DNA of 64,000 nt from Streptomyces coeruleorubidus. GTDB taxonomy: Bacteria > Actinomycetota > Actinomycetes > Streptomycetales > Streptomycetaceae. The stretch lies in the NCBI RefSeq assembly GCF_028885415.1, contig NZ_CP118527.1, forward strand, positions 6,944,001-7,008,000, read 5' to 3'. The notes below the pieces were generated by a model that worked only from the letters and a program-made list of their open reading frames with translations, was not told the origin of the DNA and did no database searches. Within the stretch, counting starts at the first letter, position 1. Each line of letters begins with the position of its first letter. A program made the position numbers and the translations under genes. Below, in pieces: positions 10,301 through 18,023 of the stretch.

Positions 10301-10376
10301 CGGCGAGGCGGCGGCGGTGGCGCACCGGCTGGGGCTGTTCCCGGCCGAATCCCTCACCTTCCGGTCGGCGGGCTGA
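7332..10376 (+). CDS. LAL-type ATP-binding transcriptional regulator with LuxR C-terminal domain
   Basis: This protein of about 1014 residues has the layout of large ATP-binding LuxR regulators. An N-terminal AAA domain carries Walker A [12 protein letters not shown] (about residue 40) and Walker B [13 protein letters not shown] long TPR-like helical middle follows. The C-terminal helix-turn-helix reads [38 protein letters not shown]. Such proteins activate transcription in response to an unknown inducer. The start is uncertain: I use ATG 7332, but the frame is open back to GTG 7188, which overlaps the preceding small gene by four bases, and GTG 7344 is also possible. The region before 7332 is Ala/Gly/Arg-rich and not family-like. 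Target genes are unknown. Confidence 0.9.
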   Translation: [1014 protein letters not shown]

Positions 10377-10425
10377 GGCATACGCTGTAAAGGACGTCGG
10401 GGGAGTCGCGGCCCAGGGAGGCTTC

Positions 10426-10623
10426 GTGTTCAACGTGTTCGAGGAACTGTTCTCACCCGGCCGCAAGCACACCCGCGACGAGCAGAACCGCCTGGAACTG
10501 ACCCGCGAGGACGTCGGGGACGGCGATCCGGGACGCGGGCCGATAGACCTGTCGTCCGGGAAGGTCGTCGTACGCCCGCCGCAGGAGCCGGACGCCGAAG
10601 ACCCCGAGGATCCCGAGGACTGA
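10426..10623 (+). CDS. Small acidic protein, DUF6191-like
   Basis: GTG 10426 has cagggagg five bases upstream. The 65-residue protein reads MFNVFEELFSPGRKHTRDEQ and continues LELTREDVGDGDPGRGPIDL, then SSGKVVVRPP and an acidic tail. I recall this pattern from the Streptomyces family DUF6191 (function unknown). It stands alone between the LAL regulator and a convergent sugar dehydrogenase gene, whose stop is only 8 bp away. Confidence 0.75.
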   Translation: MFNVFEELFSPGRKHTRDEQNRLELTREDVGDGDPGRGPIDLSSGKVVVRPPQEPDAEDPEDPED

Positions 10624-10630
10624 GCCCGGG

Positions 10631-11803
10631 CTACGTCACCCGCAGTTCCAGGATCCGGTCGTCCCGGTCCTCCGGATTGCCCCGGCCGTCCGTGTTGCTG
10701 GTCACGAGCCACAGCCGGTCGCCGCCCGCCGGGACCACCGTGCGCAGCCGGCCGTACTCGCCCTCCAGGAACGCCTGCGGTTCTGCGGAGGCCTCCGTGC
10801 CGTTCAGCGGGATGCGCCACAGCCGCTTGCCGCGCAGGCCGGCCATCCAGATCGACCCCTCGGCGTAGGCGATGCCGCTGGGCGAGGCCTCGGCCGTGGT
10901 CCACTGGTCGATCGGGTTGTGGAACCCGGAGTCGTCGGACCTGCCCTCGGCCTCCGGCCAGCCGTAGTTGTCGCCCGGCTTGATCGCGTTGAGCTCGTCC
11001 CAGGTGTCCTGGCCGAACTCCGAGGCGAACAGGCGCTGCTTGCCGTCCCAGGCGAGGCCCTGCACATTGCGGTGGCCGTACGAGTACACGGGGGAATCGG
11101 GGAAGGGGTTGCCCGGCGCCGGTTCGCCCTCCGGTGTCAGGCGCAGGATCTTGCCGCCCACGGACTCCTTGTCCTGGGACAGGCCCGTGTCACCGCTCTC
11201 GCCCGTGCCGACGTACAGCATCTGGTCCGGGCCGAACTCGATCCGGCCGCCGTTGTGGACGAAGCCCTTGGGGATGCCCCTGAAGACCGTGTCGGGAGCG
11301 CCGAGCTGCTCGCCGGAGGGCTTCTTCTCGTCGTACAGCATGCGGACGATGCGGTTGTCGGAGGCCGAGGTGAAGTACGCGTAGACCATGTGGTCCGAGG
11401 CGTAGTCGGGGGACAGGACGATGCCGAGCAGGCCGCCCTCGCCGGCGGCCGATACGCCCGGCACCTCGCCGAGCTCGGTCTTCTTCCCGGTCTTGTCGTC
11501 GACCCGGACGATCGTCCCGTCGTCCCGGGAGGAGACGAGCAGGCCGCCGCCGGGCAGCGGGGCGAGGCCCCAGGGGGAGTCCAGGCCCTCGGCGACGGTA
11601 CGCACCACCTTCACCGAGCCCTTGGCGGGCGGTGTCTCCTCGGCGGCCTGCCCCGCCGGTGGGGACGACCCCGGTGCCGTACGGCTCGGGGAAGCGCTCC
11701 CGTCCGTGCCGGTCGATCCTCCGCCGTCGGAGGAGCAGCCGGCCGTCAGCAGGAGCGCGGCGGCGGCCAACACGGCCGGCACGGCTCGACGTTGCACGAT
11801 CAT
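10631..11803 (-). CDS. PQQ-dependent sugar (glucose/sorbosone-type) dehydrogenase lipoprotein
   Basis: The 390-residue protein starts with a lipoprotein signal (RRAVPAVLAAAALLLTAGC, lipobox LTAG-C at about residue 23) and a Ser/Pro linker. It is therefore likely anchored outside the membrane. The rest is a six-bladed propeller of the GSDH family: GLDSPWGLAPLPGGGLLVS, GEGGLLGIVLSPDY, GFVHNGGRIEFGPDQMLYVGTGE and YGHRNVQGLAWD, plus NYGWPEAEG. The family oxidises sugars or sorbosone with PQQ or a related cofactor; the real substrate here is unknown. The ATG is preceded by GAAGGG. A repeat-rich, gene-free stretch lies upstream. Confidence 0.88.
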   Translation of the reverse strand: MIVQRRAVPAVLAAAALLLTAGCSSDGGGSTGTDGSASPSRTAPGSSPPAGQAAEETPPAKGSVKVVRTVAEGLDSPWGLAPLPGGGLLVSSRDDGTIVRVDDKTGKKTELGEVPGVSAAGEGGLLGIVLSPDYASDHMVYAYFTSASDNRIVRMLYDEKKPSGEQLGAPDTVFRGIPKGFVHNGGRIEFGPDQMLYVGTGESGDTGLSQDKESVGGKILRLTPEGEPAPGNPFPDSPVYSYGHRNVQGLAWDGKQRLFASEFGQDTWDELNAIKPGDNYGWPEAEGRSDDSGFHNPIDQWTTAEASPSGIAYAEGSIWMAGLRGKRLWRIPLNGTEASAEPQAFLEGEYGRLRTVVPAGGDRLWLVTSNTDGRGNPEDRDDRILELRVT

Positions 11804-11860
11804 GGTCCCTTCGAGCGGCGGCGGGTTCTACCTGTCATACACCTCCCGCGCCTCCGAAGT

Positions 11861-12390
11861 TCCCGATCACCCAACCCCGACCCGCGAACGCGGGCACCTC
11901 AGGGCTTTTGCCCGGATCCCTCCGCGCGCCGGGGCAACGCCCGCCCCTTCCGCGGACTGCCGTCGGCCGACGGCGCGGGGTTCGGGAAGCCGGGCCGCGC
12001 CCCCGGCAGCCAGGATGTCGCCGCGATGCCAGTCCTTCAGTGGCCCGGAGACCGCTGGTGGCCGAGTCGGCCGCGCGCGGCCGTGGCCCGGTTCCGGATC
12101 AGTCCCACGACCCGTGTGCGGGTGGCAATCCGCCATCTTCAAGGCTTTGCCCGAGTTTCTCCGCGCGACGGGGCACGCCCGCCCCCTCCGCGGACCGCCG
12201 CCGGTCGACACTGCGAGCTTCGGGCAGCCGGGGCGCCGCCGAGTGCCGGCTTTCGGCAGCCGGGGGGTCGCCCGAGGCGCCTGTCCTCCGGCGGCCCCCC
12301 GGCCGCCGCGTGTGACCGCGGGCCGGCCTCCGGGATCAGTCCCACGACCCCTGGGCGGGTGGCAGTTCCGCCACCTCTCGCAGGTCCTCG
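11861..12390. repeat. Degenerate long tandem repeat (about 235 bp period) including the 3' end of the aldo-keto reductase gene
   Basis: The 530-bp stretch between the sugar dehydrogenase start and the aldo-keto reductase holds no convincing gene. The end of the reductase gene (gatcagtcccacgaccc at 12334 onward, covering its stop codon) recurs at 12097 onward as gatcagtcccacgacccg followed by cgggtggca. A weaker copy is at about 11865. The accompanying stretch ttgcccg...ccgcgcg.cggggca.cgcccgcccc..ccgcgga occurs at about 11908 and again at about 12147. Offsets are 232-239 bp. It looks like an old tandem amplification that is decaying. Confidence 0.7.
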
Positions 12391-13334
12391 GGCGTCAGAC
12401 GCAGCGTCGCCGCCGCCGCGTTCTCCGTGACCCAGCGCTCCTGCTTGGTGCCGGGGACCGGGACCACGTGCCGGCCCTGGGCGAGGACCCAGGCGAGGGC
12501 GACCTGGGCGGGGGTGACGTGCTCGCCGTGGCGGCGGGCCACCCGGCGCAGGCCCGCGACGATCGGCTGGTTCGCGGCCATCATCTCGGCCGTGAAGCGG
12601 GGGTGCCGGGCCCGGACGTCGTCCGCCTCGAAGCCCGCGCCGGGCCGCAGCCTGCCGGTCAGGAAGCCGTTGCCGAGCGGCATCGCCGCCAGGAAGCCGA
12701 CGCCTCGCGTCTCGCACCACGGCAGCAGTGTCTCCAGCGCCTCCGGCGACCACACCGACAGCTCCGCCTCCACCGCGCTCACGGGGAACACCTGCTGCAC
12801 CCGTTCCAGCTGCCGGATCGTCGCGTCGTGCAGCCGGGCCCCGGAGCGGCGGCCGGCCCGCGCGCCCACCGCGCACAGGCCCAACGCCCTCACCTTCCCC
12901 GCCTGGACGAGCTCCGCCATCGCGCCCCACGTCTCCTCGACGGGGACTTCCGGGTCGGCCCGGTGCAGCTGGTAGAGGTCTATGACGTCGGTCTGCAGGC
13001 GCCGCAGCGACGCGTCGCAGGCACGTTTCACATACCCCGGGCGGCCGTTGGCGACGATGTGCTGGTCGCCCACGAGCAGACCGACCTTCGTCGACACGAA
13101 CGCGTCCGACCGCCGTTCCTTCAACGCCCGCCCCACCAGCAGTTCGTTGGTGAAGGGGCCGTACATGTCGGCCGTGTCCAGCAGGGACGAACCCAGGTCA
13201 AGCGCCCGGTGCACCGCCCTGAGCGACTCGTCGCCACGCTGCCTCGACGCGCTGTACGCCCAGCTCATCGGCATGCACCCGAGTCCGACGGCCCCCACCG
13301 CGAGCGCCGCCGCGCCGATCGTCCTGCGCTCCAC
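12336..13334 (-). CDS. Aldo-keto reductase
   Basis: The start is GTG 13334, with GGGAGGGTC about eight bases upstream; this gives a 332-residue protein beginning VERRTIGAAALAVGAVGLGCMPMSWAY. The (beta/alpha)8 NADPH-dependent reductase motifs are present: the active-site Asp and Tyr in LLDTADMYGPFTNE, the Lys in FVSTKVGLL and the His in DLYQLHRADP. Cofactor-binding WVLAQGRHVVPVPGTK is near the C-terminus. It probably reduces an aldehyde or ketone; the substrate is unknown. Its 3' end is part of a repeat array that extends leftward beyond the stop codon. Confidence 0.9.
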   Translation of the reverse strand: MERRTIGAAALAVGAVGLGCMPMSWAYSASRQRGDESLRAVHRALDLGSSLLDTADMYGPFTNELLVGRALKERRSDAFVSTKVGLLVGDQHIVANGRPGYVKRACDASLRRLQTDVIDLYQLHRADPEVPVEETWGAMAELVQAGKVRALGLCAVGARAGRRSGARLHDATIRQLERVQQVFPVSAVEAELSVWSPEALETLLPWCETRGVGFLAAMPLGNGFLTGRLRPGAGFEADDVRARHPRFTAEMMAANQPIVAGLRRVARRHGEHVTPAQVALAWVLAQGRHVVPVPGTKQERWVTENAAAATLRLTPEDLREVAELPPAQGSWD

Positions 13335-13411
13335 CTGGTCGTGACCCTCCCTGTTCCGGCCACCCCAACCTAACCTCTGCTGTCGCACCCTCCTGACATA
13401 GCCTCCAGAGC

Positions 13412-14362
13412 ATGACTGCTGACGTGTGGCTGCCCATCCCGCCGGACGAGATCGAGGGACTCCCCGAGGGCCCCGCCTACCGGTTCTGGAACGGCGAGGA
13501 GGACTTCCCCGCGGACCCGGCGGACTGCGCCTTCTACGCCGTCCCCTACATGAAGCCCAGCCCGCTGTGCGTGCGTCCCCTGCCGGAGATGAGCCACGTG
13601 GAGGTCGTGCAGACCCTCTCCGCCGGCATCGACCACGTGGAGCCGGGGCTGGGGCACCTGCGTCCGGGCGTGCGGCTGTGCAACGCGCGCGGGGTGCACG
13701 AGGCCAGCACCGGAGAGCTCACCCTGGCGCTGATCCTGGCCTCGCTGCGCGGTGTCCCCGACTTCGTCCGCGCGCAGGACCGGGGGGAGTGGCTCGCCGG
13801 GTTCCGGCCCGCGCTCGCCGACAAGAACGTCCTCATCGTCGGATACGGATCGATCGGCGCCGCCATCGAGGACCGGCTCGTTCCGTTCGAGGTGGCGCGG
13901 GTGGCGCGCGTCGCGCGCTCTGAGCGCACCACGGCGCGCGGGCCGGTGCATCCGCTCACCGAACTCCCCGCGCTGCTCCCGGAAGCGGACGTGGTCATCC
14001 TGTCCACGCCGCTCACCGAAACCACCCGTGGCCTGGCCGGGGCCGACTTCCTGTCCCGGATGAAGGACGGCGCGCTCCTCGTCAACGTCGCCCGCGGCCC
14101 CGTCGTCGACACCAAAGCGCTGCTCGCCGAACTGGAGAGCGGCCGCATCACCGCCGCCCTCGACGTCACCGATCCCGAGCCCCTGCCGCGCGAACACCCC
14201 CTGTGGCGTGCGCCGGGGGTACTCATCAGCCCGCACGTCGGCGGACCCACCTCCGCGTTCCTGCCGCGCGCCAAGCGGCTCCTTGCGGACCAGTTGAACC
14301 GTTATGTGAACCGGGAGCCGCTGCGCAACGTGATCCTTACGACGGGTGCCTCAACCGGCTGA
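13412..14362 (+). CDS. D-isomer-specific 2-hydroxyacid dehydrogenase
   Basis: The 316-residue protein has the NAD-binding motif VLIVGYGSIGAAIE (about residue 147). The catalytic triad is intact: Arg in NVARGPVVDTKAL, Glu in DVTDPEPLP and His in ISPHVGG. This is the glyoxylate/hydroxypyruvate reductase-like branch of the family. ATG 13412 is divergent from the aldo-keto reductase with 77 bp between starts. The substrate is not evident. The regulatory region of the GGDEF/EAL gene follows. Confidence 0.9.
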   Translation: MTADVWLPIPPDEIEGLPEGPAYRFWNGEEDFPADPADCAFYAVPYMKPSPLCVRPLPEMSHVEVVQTLSAGIDHVEPGLGHLRPGVRLCNARGVHEASTGELTLALILASLRGVPDFVRAQDRGEWLAGFRPALADKNVLIVGYGSIGAAIEDRLVPFEVARVARVARSERTTARGPVHPLTELPALLPEADVVILSTPLTETTRGLAGADFLSRMKDGALLVNVARGPVVDTKALLAELESGRITAALDVTDPEPLPREHPLWRAPGVLISPHVGGPTSAFLPRAKRLLADQLNRYVNREPLRNVILTTGASTG

Positions 14363-14776
14363 TCCGAACTTCGGGTACCGTCCGCAATCCTTCGGGTGCG
14401 GTGGGTACTCATGTACCTGTTGATCGTCACGGAGCGTAGAGAACCTATGTCCCTGAGTGACGAGACTGGTGTATCGTCCCGACAGGGGCTGCGCCGGGGA
14501 CAGTTCGGCGCCGGGGACGGACACTTCAGGACTGTGAGGGGGGCGACAGGCGATGCACGGCCTATGGACGAGCGATCCGACGGGGCGGGGCTGCCGGCGG
14601 CGACCCTGGCGGACGGCCGCGAGCAGACGCGGTCACCACGCCGATCACGGCGGGCGGCACACCCACCACGCCGACCACAGCCATCGTCACCGCAGGCCCG
14701 GCAGCCGCAGAAGGCATGCCCAGCCGACGCACCGGCGCCCGCGGGACCCGGGAGCGGCACGGACCGGGAGGGTCCG
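14363..14776 (+). other. Leader region of the GGDEF/EAL gene
   Basis: In the frame of the downstream gene this 414-bp stretch is open from 14396, but the codons at 14580-14720 have poor third-position GC and encode an Arg/Pro/Gln-rich run, unlike the rest of the gene. I therefore treat it as mostly untranslated leader. It contains the BldD-like box at 14426-14440. Alternative in-frame starts are ATG 14447 and ATG 14564. Confidence 0.5.
14426..14440. promoter_or_regulatory. Possible BldD binding site
   Basis: gtcacggagcgtaga fits seven of nine fixed positions of the published BldD consensus as I remember it (nTnACnC(A/T)GnGTnAn). BldD-c-di-GMP is known to control several diguanylate cyclase genes in Streptomyces, so a site before this gene is plausible. 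This is inference from the motif only. Confidence 0.4.
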
Positions 14777-17700
14777 GTGAGCGCGCCGCCGACCCCCACA
14801 CCCACGCTCGACGGAGCGCTGCGGGCACAGCCTCCGTCCCCCGGGGCGCTGCTGCCCCGCACGCCGGCCCCCGGCCCTCGGCCGCGCCTGGCCCTCCGAC
14901 TCGTCCTCGCCCTGGTCTGCGCGGGATACACCGTCGGTTGCGCGTTCGGCTGGGGATCGTCCGAAATGGCCCTGCTCATGGGTGACTTCGGGCTGAGCGT
15001 CGCCGCCGGCGCCGCCGCCGTGTCCTGCGTCCTCTACGCCCGCAACCGCTGCACCCGCCTTCGACCCGCCTGGTTGCTGTTCGGCCTCTCCTCGGCGATG
15101 GCGGCCCTGGGCAACCTGGTCTGGGGGTGGTACGAGGTCGTCCTCGGACAGCCCGTCCCCAGCCCCTCGTACGCCGACCTCTTCTTCCTGTGCTTCGCGC
15201 CGCCCGCCATCGTGGGACTGCTGGTCCTCGCCAAGCGGCCCGTGAGCAAGGCCGGCTGGGTCTGCCTCGCGCTCGACGCCTGGCTGATCGGAGGCTCGCT
15301 GCTCACCCTGGCATGGAGCCTCGCGCTCGCCCAGACCGCGAAGACGGAAGGGCTGGGCGTGTCACATACGGCGCTGTCGCTGGCGTATCCGCTGCTCGAC
15401 ATCGCGCTGATCAGCATGGTGTTCGCGCTGCACTTCCGGCGCTCGGCGGTGAACCGCTCAGCGATCAACACCGCGATCAGCGGCCTGGCGCTGACCCTGA
15501 TGTGCGACGCCCTGTTCACCTCGCCGCTGATGCACGACAGCTACCGCTCCGGCCATCTCCTCGATGCCGGCTGGTTCGCCGGCTCGCTGCTCCTGGCGTA
15601 TGCCCCGTGGGCCGCGCCCAGCACGCCGGACATCGACCGGCCCGGCCCGGACCGGCAGAGCCCGGCGGGGCACGCGCGCGTGGTCCACGAGCACGTGCCC
15701 GAGCAGCGCAGCGGACCGCACCACCACCTGCCCCTCCCCGGAGGCGAGCTCGGCCGGTACCCGGCCGCCCGGCCCATCGCCGGTTCTCTCGCCGCCCTCA
15801 CGCCGTATCTCGCGGCGGCCGTGTGCACGCTGGGGATCCTCTACAACATCCTGAACGGCCGCAGCGTCGACCGCGTGGTGCTGATCACCGGCGGCACGGT
15901 GGTGCTCGCGCTCGTCGTGCGGCAGGGCATCATGCTGCTCGACAACGCCACCCTCACCCAGGAACTGGCGCAGAAGGAGAACCACTTCCGCTCCCTGGTG
16001 CAGGGCTCCAGCGACGTCATCATGATCGCCGCGCCCAGCGGCATCCTCCGGTACGTCTCCCCGGCCGCCGCCGGTGTCTACGGCCGCCCCGCGGAGGAGC
16101 TCGTGGGGACGGAACTGGCCAACCTCATCCACCCGGAGGACCTGGGCTGCGTCGTCTACGAGGTGCGCCGTTTCCTCGCCGCCGACCCGGTTGAGGAACC
16201 CACCACACGCATCGAGTGCCGCTTCCGGTCGGGTGACGGCGGCTGGCTGAACGTCGAGTCGACCGTCAACCGTCACCACGGCGGCCTCATCCTCAACAGC
16301 CGGGACGTGACCGAAAGAGTACGGCTGCAGGCGCAGCTCCAGCACAACGCCGAGCACGACCCGCTGACCGACCTGCCCAACCGCGCCCTGTTCACCAGGC
16401 GCGTGCAGCAGGCGCTGTCCGGCCGTCGCGCCTCCGACCGGGGCGTTGCCCTGCGCAACACGGCCGTGCTCTTCATCGACCTCGACGGCTTCAAGGCCGT
16501 CAACGACACCATCGGGCACCAGGCCGGGGACGAGCTGCTCATCCAGGCCGCCCGCCGGCTCCAGGACTCCGTCCGGCAGGGCGACACCGCCTCCCGGCTG
16601 GGCGGGGACGAGTTCGCGGCTCTGATCGTCGGGGACAACACCCGCGACCGGGAGGCCCGGCAGCGGCACATCCTGGAGCTCGCCGACCGCCTCAGGACGA
16701 CGCTGTCCCAGCCGTACGTCATCGACGGCAACGATGTCCGGGTCAACGCCTCCATCGGCGTGGCCTTCGCGGAAGCGGGCCTCGGCGCGGGCGAGCTGCT
16801 GCGCAACGCCGACCTGGCGATGTACCGCGCCAAGGCCGGCGGCAAGGGCCGCGTCGAGCTGTACAAGCCGCAGATGCAGCAGGACGTCGTACGGAAGGCG
16901 GAGCTGGCCACGCGCCTGCGGGCCGCCCTGCACGACGGCGAGTTCGCCCTGCTGCACCAGCCGGTGGTCCGTCTGGAGGACGGCCGGATCTCATCGGTGT
17001 CCGCACAGGCGCGCTGGCGCTCCTCCCAGGGGGTGCTGTTCACCCCGGCGGAGTTCCTGAGCGTGGCCGAGGACAGCGACAAGACCGCCGAGCTGGGCCG
17101 GTGGATGATCGACGAGGCCGTCGAGCAGGCCGCCGAGCGGCACGCGACCGGGCTGTCCGCGCCGGTCGTCGTCCGGATGAGCGCCCGCCGGCTGCTGGAC
17201 CGGTCGATGCCGCTCGGCACGATCGAGGCGCTGCTCACGCGACACGGACTGCCCTCCGGGTCGCTGATCATCGAGCTGTCCGACGTCGACCCCAGGGCCG
17301 GTCTGGAGGAGCTGGAGCGGCGGCTCGGTGCCCTCAGGCGGGTCGGTGTCCGGATCGCGCTCGACGGGTTCGGCAGTGGCTACGGGGCGATCACGGCCCT
17401 CAGGCGGCTGCCCGTCGACGTGCTGAAGCTCGACCGCAGTCTGGTCGAGGGCGTCGTGGACTCCGCGCGGCTGCACAAGATCACCAGTGGGCTGCTGCGC
17501 ATCGCCGGCGACCTTGGGATGAAGTCCGTGGCCGACGGGGTGGATTCGCCGGAGCAGGTCGTCGCCCTGCGCGCGATGGGCTGTACGCACGGGCAGGGCA
17601 TGGCGTTCTCCGGGCCGCTCGACGAGTACCGGCTGCGCCGGGCGCTCGCCTCCGGCCACTATCCGGTGCCGCACGGACCGGCCGAACCGGCGTTCGCGGG

Positions 17701-17797
17701 CGGCGCCCCGCGGGTGTACAGCTCGGGTGTGTCCGCCGTCATCGGAGGCGGTACGGCCCTCCGCTCACATAATGAGACTCCCGTCCCACCCACTTGA
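14777..17797 (+). CDS. Membrane-bound PAS-GGDEF-EAL cyclic di-GMP signalling protein
   Basis: GTG 14777 has a strong gggaggg five bases upstream and yields 1006 residues. The first 340 residues carry several membrane helices. A PAS domain follows (about 403-515: [20 protein letters not shown]). The GGDEF domain is intact: GGDEF at 609-613 with a product-inhibition I-site RQGD at 600-603, so diguanylate cyclase activity is expected. The C-terminal EAL domain has lost key residues: the EAL motif itself is SAQ (742-744), the metal-binding Asn of the NxSA motif is Arg (VRMSARRL), and the paired Asp of DDFG is Gly (DGFG). Phosphodiesterase activity is therefore unlikely. It resembles the developmental Cdg proteins of Streptomyces, but I cannot say which one. 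Confidence 0.88.
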   Translation: MSAPPTPTPTLDGALRAQPPSPGALLPRTPAPGPRPRLALRLVLALVCAGYTVGCAFGWGSSEMALLMGDFGLSVAAGAAAVSCVLYARNRCTRLRPAWLLFGLSSAMAALGNLVWGWYEVVLGQPVPSPSYADLFFLCFAPPAIVGLLVLAKRPVSKAGWVCLALDAWLIGGSLLTLAWSLALAQTAKTEGLGVSHTALSLAYPLLDIALISMVFALHFRRSAVNRSAINTAISGLALTLMCDALFTSPLMHDSYRSGHLLDAGWFAGSLLLAYAPWAAPSTPDIDRPGPDRQSPAGHARVVHEHVPEQRSGPHHHLPLPGGELGRYPAARPIAGSLAALTPYLAAAVCTLGILYNILNGRSVDRVVLITGGTVVLALVVRQGIMLLDNATLTQELAQKENHFRSLVQGSSDVIMIAAPSGILRYVSPAAAGVYGRPAEELVGTELANLIHPEDLGCVVYEVRRFLAADPVEEPTTRIECRFRSGDGGWLNVESTVNRHHGGLILNSRDVTERVRLQAQLQHNAEHDPLTDLPNRALFTRRVQQALSGRRASDRGVALRNTAVLFIDLDGFKAVNDTIGHQAGDELLIQAARRLQDSVRQGDTASRLGGDEFAALIVGDNTRDREARQRHILELADRLRTTLSQPYVIDGNDVRVNASIGVAFAEAGLGAGELLRNADLAMYRAKAGGKGRVELYKPQMQQDVVRKAELATRLRAALHDGEFALLHQPVVRLEDGRISSVSAQARWRSSQGVLFTPAEFLSVAEDSDKTAELGRWMIDEAVEQAAERHATGLSAPVVVRMSARRLLDRSMPLGTIEALLTRHGLPSGSLIIELSDVDPRAGLEELERRLGALRRVGVRIALDGFGSGYGAITALRRLPVDVLKLDRSLVEGVVDSARLHKITSGLLRIAGDLGMKSVADGVDSPEQVVALRAMGCTHGQGMAFSGPLDEYRLRRALASGHYPVPHGPAEPAFAGGAPRVYSSGVSAVIGGGTALRSHNETPVPPT

Positions 17798-17799
17798 CA
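17794..17799 (+). promoter_or_regulatory. Possible -35 element of the ilvB promoter
   Basis: ttgaca at 17794-17799 overlaps the stop codon of the preceding gene and lies 31 bp before the leader peptide. No convincing -10 is seen at 17 bp spacing. An alternative -10, cataat at 17768-17773, would start the leader RNA earlier. The promoter is therefore only tentatively placed. Confidence 0.25.
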
Positions 17800-17830
17800 G
17801 TGAGTGCGTGCCGGGGGGAGGGTCTGTGCC

Positions 17831-17872
17831 ATGCGCACCCGAATTCTCGTACTTGGAAAGCGCGTCGGCTGA
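17831..17872 (+). CDS. ilvB leader peptide ([13 protein letters not shown])
   Basis: ATG 17831 is preceded by an excellent ggggggaggg and encodes 13 residues ending in TGA at 17870-17872. Four consecutive codons are Ile-Leu-Val-Leu, with another Val near the end, exactly the amino acids made by the downstream operon. A pause-type hairpin (17873-17895) begins right after the stop codon, and a Rho-independent terminator follows at 17913-17946. Ribosome stalling at these codons when charged tRNAs are scarce would favour read-through into ilvB. Leader-peptide attenuation before ilvB is known in actinobacteria; the assignment here is from the sequence. Confidence 0.85.
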   Translation: MRTRILVLGKRVG

Positions 17873-17895
17873 CGCTGAGCCTCGACCGCTCAGCG
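17873..17895 (+). promoter_or_regulatory. Pause hairpin of the ilvB attenuator
   Basis: cgctgagc (17873-17880) pairs with gctcagcg (17888-17895), an 8-bp perfect stem with a 7-base loop. It starts immediately after the leader peptide stop codon, the place of the 1:2 pause structure in classical attenuators. Confidence 0.7.
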
Positions 17896-17912
17896 ACCCC
17901 ACCCGGCGCGCT

Positions 17913-17946
17913 CCCCTCGCTTGCCCTACGGCACGAGGGGTTTTTT
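17913..17946 (+). terminator. ilvB attenuator terminator
   Basis: cccctcg (17913-17919) pairs with cgagggg (17934-17940), and tgcc/ggca extends the stem inward to a 4-base loop (ctac). Six T residues follow (17941-17946), rare in this genome. It lies 77 bp before the ilvB start. Confidence 0.9.
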
Positions 17947-18023
17947 GTTGCACAGGCGCCTTCCGTGCAGCAGCCGAAAACCGCACAAACCTTGCAAAAA
18001 AACCCTCAGCATCTGAGAAGAGA

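Noticed and set aside
11867..12211. 114-codon minus-strand frame downstream of the aldo-keto reductase
   Set aside because: It reads across the decayed repeats; its peptide resembles fragments of the reductase C-terminus in mixed frames rather than a separate protein.
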